64,000 nt of DNA. It comes from Rhizobium sp. S152 (GTDB lineage Bacteria; Pseudomonadota; Alphaproteobacteria; Rhizobiales; Rhizobiaceae). The DNA is taken from positions 1 through 64,000 of the forward strand of contig NZ_JAUDRZ010000030.1 in assembly GCF_030380735.1 (NCBI RefSeq), in the 5' to 3' direction. The notes beneath the pieces are model-generated. The model saw nothing but the letters and a program-made list of their open reading frames with translations, did no database searches and was not told where the DNA came from. The position numbers and the translations under genes are program-made. Positions 1-6,160 of this stretch are shown piece by piece. The first letter of the stretch is position 1. Every line of letters starts with the position of its first letter.

Positions 1-2
1 CC

Positions 3-83
3 GTCGCCCGCAAACTCATCATTCTCGCCAATGCCATCCTCATCCGCAAAGCCGAATGGACGCCGGAATATTGCAGAGAATGA
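3..83 (+). pseudogene. IS110-family transposase, C-terminal end (runs off the left edge)
   Basis: The open frame enters from the left edge and ends at the TGA at 81-83. Its 26 residues include the segment ARKLIILANAILIRKAEWTP, which resembles the C-terminal end of IS110/IS116-type transposases (a basic/hydrophobic RKL..LNA helix followed by W.P). Only the tail is visible, so it is unknown whether the full gene is intact. It lies about 200 bp upstream of the GTA-type connector gene, where a capsid gene would normally be found. This suggests a mobile element at the head/tail boundary. The family call rests on this short segment alone. Confidence 0.55.
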
Positions 84-90
84 GACATGG

Positions 91-190
91 TTGCTCCCCG
101 CGGGGGAGAAGGGGAGGTCGGCGCGAGCGGCCCACTCCGAGTCTCTTCTCCCCAGCGGGGAGAAGATGCCGGCAGGCAGATGAGGGGCCA
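91..190. repeat. RIME-like intergenic repeat element
   Basis: Two arms built around CTCCCCGCGGGGGAG (about 94-108) and CTTCTCCCCAGCGGGGAGAAG (about 144-164) are followed by a GCCGGCAGGCAGATGAGGGG segment. This arrangement resembles the Rhizobium-specific intergenic mosaic elements that are scattered through rhizobial chromosomes. The arms are near-perfect palindromes and would form hairpins in RNA. It fills most of the gap between the transposase remnant and the connector gene. The family assignment is from memory of the motif. Confidence 0.6.
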
Positions 191-280
191 CACAGCACAA
201 CGTCTGACAGGAAGCAGCACGACGGGCACAACGTCTCAGCTGTCGCCACCCATCTCACCACACCACCAGGAGCCCCACTA

Positions 281-850
281 ATGACCTACGCCCTCATCAC
301 CCCACCCACCTCCGAACCCATCACCCTCACGGAGACAAAATCCCATCTGCGCCTCGACGACACCAATGAAGACACGCTGCTCGCCTCCCTCATAAGCACC
401 GCCCGCGAGCACCTCGAACGCGCAACCGGCCTTTGCCTCATCACCCAGACCTGGCGCCTCTATCTTGATTCAATTCCTGAAGACGGCGTGATTCAGATTG
501 CCAAGGGGCCGGTGCAAACCATTGAAAGCCTGACGCTTTACGATGCATCCGGCGAAGAGCTCCAACTGCCGCTCACCGGCCACATCCTCGACGGCCACGC
601 CCGCCCGGCGCGCCTCGTGCTCGGCCGCGCTGTCGGCTCGGGCCGGCCGATCAACGGCATCGAGATCGACTTCACCGCCGGCTTCGGCGAGAGCGGCGCC
701 GAGGTCCCGGATACGCTTAAGCGGGCAATGCTGATGCATGTCGCGCAGATGTTTGCGTTTCGGGGTACGATCGCGGTCGAGGATCAGCCTGCCGATATTC
801 CCGCAGGCTACGACCGCCTGATCGCGCCCTTCATGATGAGGCGGCTCTGA
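281..850 (+). CDS. GTA/phage head-tail connector protein (gp6-like)
   Basis: This 189-residue protein matches the head-tail connector family of HK97-type phages and alphaproteobacterial gene transfer agents (the RcGTA gp6 position). It would form the ring that joins the portal vertex to the tail. The N-terminal part has the typical EPITLTETKSHLRLD...EDTLLASLISTAREHLE helical segment (residues about 10-50), and the C-terminus has the GF.E....VP..LKRAMLMHVAQMF pattern. The ATG at 281 is preceded by AGGAG. A longer open frame begins at 56 but would run through the RIME-like repeat, so 281 is preferred. Its stop overlaps the next start (TGATG). Confidence 0.88.
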   Translation: MTYALITPPTSEPITLTETKSHLRLDDTNEDTLLASLISTAREHLERATGLCLITQTWRLYLDSIPEDGVIQIAKGPVQTIESLTLYDASGEELQLPLTGHILDGHARPARLVLGRAVGSGRPINGIEIDFTAGFGESGAEVPDTLKRAMLMHVAQMFAFRGTIAVEDQPADIPAGYDRLIAPFMMRRL

Positions 851-1185
851 TGCGCTCCGTGTTCTTCGATGCCGGCCAGATGACGGCGCGGCTGGAGCTG
901 GAGGCGCCGGTGGAGACGCCGGACGGCCAGGGCGGCGCCACTGTTTCCTTCACCGAAATCGCCTCGCTCTGGGCCCGTATCGAACCGGTGAGCGAACTCA
1001 GCGAGGAACAGGCGGGATCGGATGTCTTCACCCTGACGCATCGCATCTGGCTGCGCTTCCGCGACGATATCAAATCCGGCATGCGGCTGCGCAAGGGCGC
1101 GCGCGTCTTTGCGATCGGCGCCTGGCGGGATCCCGACGAGCGCGGCAACTATCTCGTCTGTCTTTGCGAGGAGGAAGGCCGATGA
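850..1185 (+). CDS. Phage head closure / head-tail adaptor protein (gp7-like)
   Basis: This 111-residue protein is of the SPP1 gp16 / HK97 gp10-type head-closure family, which seals the connector after DNA packaging and receives the tail. Visible family features are the N-terminal LELEAPVETPDGQGGATVSF strand pair, the central SLWARIEP segment, and a small beta-rich fold ending near GARVFAIGAWRDPDERGNYLVC. It is translationally coupled to the connector by a 1-bp overlap, and its own stop overlaps the next small ORF by ATGA. This matches the GTA gene order. Confidence 0.85.
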   Translation: MRSVFFDAGQMTARLELEAPVETPDGQGGATVSFTEIASLWARIEPVSELSEEQAGSDVFTLTHRIWLRFRDDIKSGMRLRKGARVFAIGAWRDPDERGNYLVCLCEEEGR

Positions 1186-1343
1186 GCAAGAACGAAACCG
1201 CAAGTACCTGGCCGTCAGTATCGACCGTTACCGTCACCCCGCTCGGTATTACGCTCCGCGATCTCGCCGCCGCGTTGTCGAAGCTCTCGCGCGGCGCGGC
1301 ATCAGGACGAAAGGAGATCCGTCATGACAAGCGCGGCCAATGA
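1182..1343 (+). CDS. Small overlapping hypothetical protein (53 aa) in the GTA tail module
   Basis: The frame opens with ATG at 1182 in an ATGA overlap with the head-closure gene and closes at 1341-1343, inside the first codons of the DUF3168 gene. The predicted peptide begins MSKNETASTWPSVSTVTVTP and ends with a basic stretch. The tight overlaps on both sides and the lack of any gap otherwise filling 1186-1323 suggest it is translated as part of the operon. I do not recognise a domain. It could also be a non-coding spacer that happens to be open. Confidence 0.5.
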   Translation: MSKNETASTWPSVSTVTVTPLGITLRDLAAALSKLSRGAASGRKEIRHDKRGQ

Positions 1344-1737
1344 CCTCCTGACGGCGATCCGCATCCGCCTGGGCGCCGATGCGGAACTGACGCAGCTGAT
1401 CGGCCCCGACGGTATTCGAGATCGCCTGATATCAGGCCGGGCGCTGCCCTGCGTCGTCATCGCCGAGCTCGCCAGCAACGATTACTCCACGTCGACGGAG
1501 GCCAGCGAGGAGCATCTTCTGACGCTGGAAATCTGGTCCGATGCAGGCGGCAGGAAACTGGCCGAGGAGATCGCCCATCGCGTGCGTACACTGCTGCACG
1601 ACGCCACCCTCGACCTCGCCGTCCACCATCTGGTCAACCTCCATCATCGCCAGACCCAATCGCGACGGCAGCCGAAGACAAAGCTGCATGTGGCCGAGAT
1701 GCGCTTCAGGGCGGTGACGGAGGCGGTGGGGGCTTAG
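1324..1737 (+). CDS. DUF3168 tail-completion/terminator protein (GTA gp8-like)
   Basis: This 137-residue protein is of the DUF3168 family, which occupies the gp8 slot in alphaproteobacterial GTA clusters and acts at the head-proximal end of the tail tube. Supporting segments are the N-terminal ANDLLTAIRIRLGADAELTQLIG and the strand ASEEHLLTLEIWSDAGG, followed by the helical RKLAEEIAHRVRTLLHDA segment. An AAGGAGAT ribosome-binding site precedes the ATG. It is the last module gene before a break filled by a toxin-antitoxin pair and an MFS gene. Confidence 0.82.
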   Translation: MTSAANDLLTAIRIRLGADAELTQLIGPDGIRDRLISGRALPCVVIAELASNDYSTSTEASEEHLLTLEIWSDAGGRKLAEEIAHRVRTLLHDATLDLAVHHLVNLHHRQTQSRRQPKTKLHVAEMRFRAVTEAVGA

Positions 1738-1770
1738 CGTGGAGCACGTGCTGAAGATTAATCGCTTCAC

Positions 1771-1786
1771 CGATGTAATTACATCG
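1771..1786. promoter_or_regulatory. Perfect 16-bp palindrome upstream of the toxin-antitoxin operon
   Basis: CGATGTAATTACATCG is a perfect inverted repeat, followed directly by the smaller palindrome TGTATACA (1787-1794). It lies 59 bp before the antitoxin start. Ribbon-helix-helix antitoxins of this family autoregulate by binding palindromes at their own promoters, so this is the obvious operator candidate. Confidence 0.6.
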
Positions 1787-1844
1787 TGTATACATATAGA
1801 GCCGCGACCATAGCGCAGCGTTGTGAACCTGCGGGACCAGATTA

Positions 1845-2120
1845 ATGCCAATCACGAAGAAGAACGAAACGATCAATCTACGCATGGATCCCAGCACACG
1901 TGACGTGATCTCGCGTGCGGCAGAGGTAAGCGGAAAATCGCTGACGGCCTTCATGACGGAAGCGGCTTATGCCTCCGCGCAGAAAGAACTGCTGGACCAG
2001 CGCTTTGTCGGCGTAGATGCGTCGGTATTCGATAATGTCGAAGCCCTGCTCGCTGAGCCCGCCAAGGCAAACGACAAGCTCGTTGAGCTTTTCAAATCAA
2101 ACCGCGAATGGATCGATTGA
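1845..2120 (+). CDS. DUF1778 ribbon-helix-helix antitoxin (TacA-like)
   Basis: This 91-residue protein belongs to the DUF1778 family that partners GNAT toxins of the TacT/AtaT type. The N-terminal KNETINLRMDPSTRDVISRAA with GKSLTAFMTEAA (residues about 6-45) forms the RHH DNA-binding domain. The C-terminal half (about 55-91) would neutralise the toxin. The toxin ATG follows 4 bp after its stop, as expected for a coupled pair. A perfect palindrome upstream is the likely autoregulatory site. This cassette is inserted between GTA tail genes, implying acquisition. Confidence 0.88.
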   Translation: MPITKKNETINLRMDPSTRDVISRAAEVSGKSLTAFMTEAAYASAQKELLDQRFVGVDASVFDNVEALLAEPAKANDKLVELFKSNREWID

Positions 2121-2124
2121 ACGG

Positions 2125-2631
2125 ATGTTCCGCAAGCCCGCTCCGCTCGCGGAAAACCATCGGGTCGATGAGTTTGACAGCGGCAAGCCGACTCTGGATG
2201 CCTTTCTCAAGGAGATGGCGCTCTACAATCAGCAGCAGGGATATAGCCGGACATTCGTCATCGCGACCGAGGATTATCGTGTCGTGGGCTATCATTCCCT
2301 ATGTGCCGGGATGATCAGCCGCTACAATGCGCCGAAACAGATCGGCGGCCACGGCGCACCGGGTGAAATCCCGGTCGCGCTGCTGGCGCGGCTGGCGGTT
2401 GATCGGCGCTATCAGAGAGACGGACTTGGTAAGGCGCTCCTCAAGAACGCGCTTATGGCGGTCGTATCTTCGGCACAACTGGTCGCTTTCCGCGCCGTCA
2501 TGGTGCACGCCCTGGACGACGAGGCGGAGGCGTACTACGCTAAATTCGGTTTTCGCTATGCCAAGGGGCTGGAGAGAACCTTGCTGCTGCCGACAAAGGA
2601 CATCGTCGCCTCCCTCGCTCAGGCAGTCTGA
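2125..2631 (+). CDS. GNAT-family acetyltransferase toxin (TacT-like)
   Basis: This 168-residue GNAT fold protein matches toxins that acetylate the amino group of charged aminoacyl-tRNA and so block translation. The acetyl-CoA-binding core LARLAVDRRYQRDGLGKALL (with the RxxGxG/A-type loop) lies at residues about 90-110, and the C-terminal AYYAKFGF motif carries the catalytic-type tyrosine. The start at 2125 is chosen because it follows the antitoxin stop by 4 bp; a longer frame from 2017 overlaps the antitoxin. Its 3' end overlaps the convergent MFS gene by 13 bp. Confidence 0.88.
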   Translation: MFRKPAPLAENHRVDEFDSGKPTLDAFLKEMALYNQQQGYSRTFVIATEDYRVVGYHSLCAGMISRYNAPKQIGGHGAPGEIPVALLARLAVDRRYQRDGLGKALLKNALMAVVSSAQLVAFRAVMVHALDDEAEAYYAKFGFRYAKGLERTLLLPTKDIVASLAQAV

Positions 2632-3827
2632 GCAACCGGCCGGGCGCGGCGGATGAGCATGGCGAGCATCGTCACGAAACCGAGCGATACCGCCGCAAGC
2701 ACGCCGCAGACAGCCATCACCGTGCTGGCGCCGGTGCGGTCTAGGAGGGCGGTGAAGATGACGGGGGCGACGGCGTTGGCGATGTTTTGGGGCAGCGACA
2801 GGCGCGCCGCCTGCAGGCCGTATTCGCGCGGCGAAAACAGCGCAAGCGGCAGCAGCGCCCGGGCGACCGCCATGACGCCTGAGCCGAAGCTGTAGATCAG
2901 GATGAAGCCGACGAGCAGGGCGGTCGAGGGCGGAATGACGAGGATCAGCGCGAAGCTTGTGACCATCAGCCCGATACCCATGGTCGCGCTGACGATCGGG
3001 CTGCCGCGCTTGCCGAGCAGCATGTCCATGCCCCGCGCCGAAATGCCGATGACGCCGCGTGCCGATCCGAGCTGCAGCGCAAGCGCCGGCGAGGCGCCGT
3101 ATTGGCGCAGGACTTCGAGAAGCGAAGGCGCTAGTCCGAAGGTGACGAAGGTCGAGATCGTCGTTGTCGCGGCAATCAGCAGGAACGCATTGCGCCGGTC
3201 GCTCGCCGAGAGCTGGACTGGCGGTGTCAGCATCTGGGCATTGGCTGCCTGCGTTGCGAGCGGTCGCGGCAGCGCGAGAAGATAGAGCGGCAGGCAGATG
3301 AACAGATGCAGCGCAGCCGAGATCACGAAGGTAAGCCGCCAGCCGAATTCGGCGGTGAGCAGGCTCAGCACCGGCCAGAAGATCGCACTCGAAAGGCCGG
3401 TAAACAGCATCAGGATGGCGATCACGCGCTTGCTGTTTGCGCCCTCGCGCTCGACGACGGCGGTATAGGTCGGCGCGGTGAGGCACAGTGCCGCGCCGAT
3501 GCCGATGACGACCCAGGAGATCGCATAGAGCACGATGCCATGGCTTACTGCGAGAAGCAGAAGGCCGATCGCGAAAACGATGGATGAGGCTGCGAGCACG
3601 CGCGCGGCGCCGTGGCGCTCCAGAAGACGACCGGTCACCGGACCGATGATCGCGCTGACGATCATCATGATGGTCAATCCGCCGAAGACGATCTCGTTCG
3701 CCAGGCCGAGCTCCGGCGCGATCACGCGGCCCATGACGCCGAGCATGTCGAAGGTCGTGCCCCAGCCGATCAGCTGCGTCACGGCAAGCACGGCGATCGT
3801 CTGGGTCGAGCGCAAGGAAGAGGACAT
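2619..3827 (-). CDS. MFS transporter
   Basis: This 402-residue polytopic membrane protein has about 12 hydrophobic segments and the MFS loop pattern GPVTGRLLERHGAARVL between the second and third segments. Its substrate cannot be inferred. The gene is on the strand opposite to the GTA tail genes on either side and convergent with the toxin gene, so it belongs to the inserted cargo rather than to the phage module. The ATG at 3827 begins MSSSLRSTQTIAVLAVTQL just before the first membrane helix. A start farther upstream (3914) would add a polar leader and is less likely. Confidence 0.8.
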   Translation of the reverse strand: MSSSLRSTQTIAVLAVTQLIGWGTTFDMLGVMGRVIAPELGLANEIVFGGLTIMMIVSAIIGPVTGRLLERHGAARVLAASSIVFAIGLLLLAVSHGIVLYAISWVVIGIGAALCLTAPTYTAVVEREGANSKRVIAILMLFTGLSSAIFWPVLSLLTAEFGWRLTFVISAALHLFICLPLYLLALPRPLATQAANAQMLTPPVQLSASDRRNAFLLIAATTTISTFVTFGLAPSLLEVLRQYGASPALALQLGSARGVIGISARGMDMLLGKRGSPIVSATMGIGLMVTSFALILVIPPSTALLVGFILIYSFGSGVMAVARALLPLALFSPREYGLQAARLSLPQNIANAVAPVIFTALLDRTGASTVMAVCGVLAAVSLGFVTMLAMLIRRARPVAQTA

Positions 3828-3919
3828 GACAGGTACTTGGGCGATGTAGGATGAGGAAGACCGCGTGGTCGTAGCATCCGCGCCCGTGGGTTGAAAGTGA
3901 CAAGTCGATGACATCGCAC

Positions 3920-3944
3920 GGGCGTCCCTGAGGGCGCCCTTTTT
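3920..3944 (+). terminator. Weak terminator-like hairpin upstream of the major tail gene
   Basis: GGGCG (3920-3924) pairs with CGCCC (3935-3939) and is followed by TTTTT. The stem is only 5 bp. It lies between the divergent MFS start and the gp9-like gene, so it could attenuate readthrough into the tail genes. It could equally be a chance structure in GC-rich DNA. Confidence 0.3.
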
Positions 3945-3962
3945 CGTTGAAGGGATAAGGCC

Positions 3963-4370
3963 ATGGTGGCGCAAAGGGGTAAGGATCTTCTGCTGAAGGT
4001 GCTGGACGGCGAGGGCTATGCGACGGTGGCGGGGCTGCGGTCGAAGCGGATCGCGTTCAATGCCGAGACCGTCGATGTGACCGACGCGGAAAGCGTCGGG
4101 CGTTGGCGCGAGCTGCTCGGCGGCGCCGGTGTGCAGCGAGCGTCGATCTCGGGGGCCGGCATCTTCAAGGATGCGGCGTCCGACGCGCTGGTGCGCAATG
4201 CCTTTTTCAACGGCGCCGTCCTGAACTGGCAGCTCGTCATTCCCGATTTCGGCACGGTGACGGGTCCGTTCCAGGCGACCGCGCTCGAATATTCCGGCCA
4301 GTACAATGGCGAGGTTATGTTCGAGCTGGCGCTGGAATCGGCGGGTGCCATCGGTTTCGAGGTGCTGTGA
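3963..4370 (+). CDS. Phage major tail tube protein, TP901-1 family (GTA gp9-like)
   Basis: This 135-residue protein matches the TP901-1-type major tail protein that polymerises into the tail tube, the gp9 position in GTAs. Typical elements are the N-terminal GKDLLLKVLDGEGYATVAGLRS, the VDVTDAESVGRWRELL segment, and the C-terminal GPFQATALEYSGQYNGEVMFELALESAGAI beta-sandwich strands. This gene restarts the tail module after the inserted toxin-antitoxin/MFS segment. It overlaps the gp10-like gene (TGATG). Confidence 0.87.
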   Translation: MVAQRGKDLLLKVLDGEGYATVAGLRSKRIAFNAETVDVTDAESVGRWRELLGGAGVQRASISGAGIFKDAASDALVRNAFFNGAVLNWQLVIPDFGTVTGPFQATALEYSGQYNGEVMFELALESAGAIGFEVL

Positions 4371-4726
4371 TGCGGTCCGCCGGGACACGCGCCAATCGCC
4401 GGCGCGGCGAGATCGAGGCCGTCATCGACGGCGAGCGACGGGTTCTGTGCCTGACGCTAGGGGCGCTCGCCGAGCTCGAAGCAGCCTTTTCGGTCGACAG
4501 CCTGAACGGCCTTGCCGAGCGCTTCGCCGGCGGCCGGCTGAAGGCGGCGGACATGATCCGCATTATCGGTGCCGGCCTGCGCGGCGGCGGCAATCTTTAT
4601 TCCGACGAAGACGTCGCCGAAGCCGATGTCGAAGGCGGGATCGGTGGCTATGCCGCCATTGTCGGCGATCTCCTGACCGCGACCTTTCTCGGGGTGGATG
4701 CGGACGCCTCCGCCCACCCCCTCTAG
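4370..4726 (+). CDS. GTA gp10-like tail assembly protein
   Basis: This 118-residue protein has the arrangement of the GTA gp10 / tail assembly chaperone G-type family: a short strand region GEIEAVIDGERRVLCLTLGALAELEAAF, then FAGGRLKAADMIRIIGAGLRGGG and a helical C-terminus. It probably coats the tape measure during tail assembly. It ends at a TAG (4724-4726) immediately after a run of five C residues. The next chaperone reading frame is in the -1 frame with no obvious start, so this protein may also be made as a longer frameshift product. Confidence 0.78.
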   Translation: MRSAGTRANRRRGEIEAVIDGERRVLCLTLGALAELEAAFSVDSLNGLAERFAGGRLKAADMIRIIGAGLRGGGNLYSDEDVAEADVEGGIGGYAAIVGDLLTATFLGVDADASAHPL

Positions 4727-4956
4727 CCGCAGCGGGCATCGAGACCGGCAATGCGGCGGGACCGGCGCCATTCCCCTGGGCGCGGGTCCTGCATGTCGGC
4801 CTCTGCCTGTTGCGGCTTCCACCAATGCAATTCTGGGCGATGACGCCCCGAGAGTTTCACGCGGCCGCAGGCGGCCTCGCGCCGCGCGGCACGGCCGTCT
4901 CGCGCGCCGATCTGGACGGGCTGATGGCCCGCTTTCCGGATGCGCCTCGAGTTTAG
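4720..4956 (+). CDS. Tail assembly chaperone (GTA gp10.1/rcc01693 family), start codon not evident
   Basis: The reading frame carries the compact family signature FPW..VLHVGLCLLRLPP..FW.MTPREF.AAAGGL and ends at the TAG at 4954-4956. Family members are 60-70 residues and start a few residues before FPW. Here no ATG, GTG or TTG exists in frame between the gp10 stop and that motif: the first candidate is a TTG within the conserved helix, and the first ATG lies later still. The frame is -1 relative to gp10 and joins it at a C5 run, so coordinates are given from the first codon after a possible slip. Alternatives are a rare start codon or a sequencing error. Confidence 0.7.
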   Translation, partial: PLAAAGIETGNAAGPAPFPWARVLHVGLCLLRLPPMQFWAMTPREFHAAAGGLAPRGTAVSRADLDGLMARFPDAPRV

Positions 4957-4968
4957 CAAGGGAACACC

Positions 4969-5511
4969 ATGGAAAGCGAAGATCTGGATTTCTCCTCTGC
5001 CACGGGCGAGGCGGAACTGCTGCAGCGCGCGCTGGATGGACTGGAGGCGCGGTCACGCTCCTTCGGCTCGGCGCTGTCGGGTGCGCTGAAAAGCGCGGTT
5101 GCCGGCGGCAAGGGGCTGGACGATGTGCTGCGCGGCCTCGGCAGCCGGCTGAGCGACATCGCGCTCTCGGCCGGGCTGAAGCCCCTTGAAACCATGCTCT
5201 CGGGCGCAGCCTCCAGCCTGCTCGGCGATGTCGGCAAGATCCTGCCGTTCGCCGATGGTGGTGTGGTGTCCAAGCCCACCTATTTCCCAATGGGCGGGGA
5301 TATGGGGCTGATGGGCGAGGCGGGAAGCGAGGCGATCCTTCCACTGAAGCGCGGCGCCGATGGTTCGCTCGGCGTTGCCGCCTCAGGTGGCGGATCGACC
5401 CAGATCGTCTTCAACGTCACCGCCACCGATGCGCAGAGTTTCCGCAAGAGCGAGGCGCAGATTTCCTCCATGCTGGCGCGCACCGCAATGCGCGGCCAGC
5501 GCAATCTGTGA
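4969..5511 (+). CDS. Short tail tape measure protein (GTA gp11-like)
   Basis: This 180-residue protein resembles the truncated tape measure proteins of GTAs, which are far shorter than those of siphophages. It has an amphipathic helical N-terminal half (LLQRALDGLEARSRSFGSAL, residues about 18-37) and a glycine/alanine-rich middle. The family-typical C-terminal motif ADGGVVSKPTYFPMGGDMGL followed by GEAGSEAILPL is present, with a conserved end near FNVTATDAQSFRKSE. It would set tail length and leave the tail during DNA delivery. An AAGGGA ribosome-binding site precedes the start. Confidence 0.83.
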   Translation: MESEDLDFSSATGEAELLQRALDGLEARSRSFGSALSGALKSAVAGGKGLDDVLRGLGSRLSDIALSAGLKPLETMLSGAASSLLGDVGKILPFADGGVVSKPTYFPMGGDMGLMGEAGSEAILPLKRGADGSLGVAASGGGSTQIVFNVTATDAQSFRKSEAQISSMLARTAMRGQRNL

Positions 5512-5518
5512 GGTTTCG

Positions 5519-6160
5519 ATGGCAACTGCCTTTCACGAGGTGCGCTTTCCGCTACGCCTGTCGCTGGCGACCAGCGGCGGGCCGGAGCGACGCACCGATA
5601 TCGTCAATCTCTCCAACGGCCGCGAGACCAGAAACAGCCGCTGGCGCGACGCGCGGCGCAGCTATGATGCCGGCTCGGGCCTCAGGTCGGTTGCCGATCT
5701 CTATGATGTGCTCGAATTCTTCGAGGCCCGAAGCGGCGAGCTCTACGGCTTCCGCTTCCGCGATCCCATCGACTGCAGGTCCCGCCGCCCGGATCAGCCG
5801 TTGAGCGCGCTGGACCAGACGATCGGCATCGGCGACGGCGTCAGGGCAAGTTTCCAACTGATCAAGACGTATGGCGATGCTGCCGCCGGCAGCGTGCGCC
5901 ATATCGCCAAGCCGGTAGCGGGCTCCGTCGTCGTGGCGATCGGCGGCGCCGCGCTGCCGGCCTCGTCTTTCACTTGCGACAGCGCGACCGGGTTGGTGAC
6001 CTTCGCGGAGGGGCATGTTCCGTCGGCCGGCGCGGCGGTAACGGCCGGATTCGAGTTCGACGTACCGGTGCGCTTCGCCACCGGGCGGATCGACGTCAAT
6101 CTTTCCGCCTTCAACGCCGGGCGCATCCCGACCATCCCACTGATGGAGATCCTGCCATGA
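5519..6160 (+). CDS. Distal tail protein, DUF2460/TIGR02217 family (GTA gp12-like)
   Basis: This 213-residue protein matches the TIGR02217/DUF2460 family at the GTA gp12 position, which forms the distal tail ring that holds the hub. Visible hallmarks are FHEVRFPLRLSLATSGGPERRTDIV at the N-terminus, followed by SNGRETRNSRWRDARRSYDAG, FFEARSGELYGFRFRDPIDC, and the C-terminal VPVRFATGRIDVNLSAFNAG. The ATG at 5519 is chosen because it begins the family start MATAFHEV; a longer frame from 5360 overlaps the tape-measure gene. It overlaps gp13 by ATGA. Confidence 0.88.
   Translation: MATAFHEVRFPLRLSLATSGGPERRTDIVNLSNGRETRNSRWRDARRSYDAGSGLRSVADLYDVLEFFEARSGELYGFRFRDPIDCRSRRPDQPLSALDQTIGIGDGVRASFQLIKTYGDAAAGSVRHIAKPVAGSVVVAIGGAALPASSFTCDSATGLVTFAEGHVPSAGAAVTAGFEFDVPVRFATGRIDVNLSAFNAGRIPTIPLMEILP

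Noticed and set aside
2125..2631. GNAT toxin as an ordinary metabolic acetyltransferase
   Set aside because: Coupling with a DUF1778 antitoxin and the palindromic operator make the toxin reading much stronger.
2299..3903. A 534-residue open frame within the MFS gene on the same strand but in another frame
   Set aside because: It is rich in R/A/H/P with no domain pattern and overlaps the clear MFS protein; it is a GC-driven shadow.
3920..3944. Idea of an attachment site or tRNA fragment upstream of gp9
   Set aside because: No tRNA-like T-loop or repeat at the other end of the inserted block was seen; only a weak hairpin remains.
4457..5344. Long minus-strand open frame across gp10, chaperone and tape measure
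   Set aside because: Composition is arginine/proline-rich, there is no recognisable domain, and the plus-strand genes are well supported.
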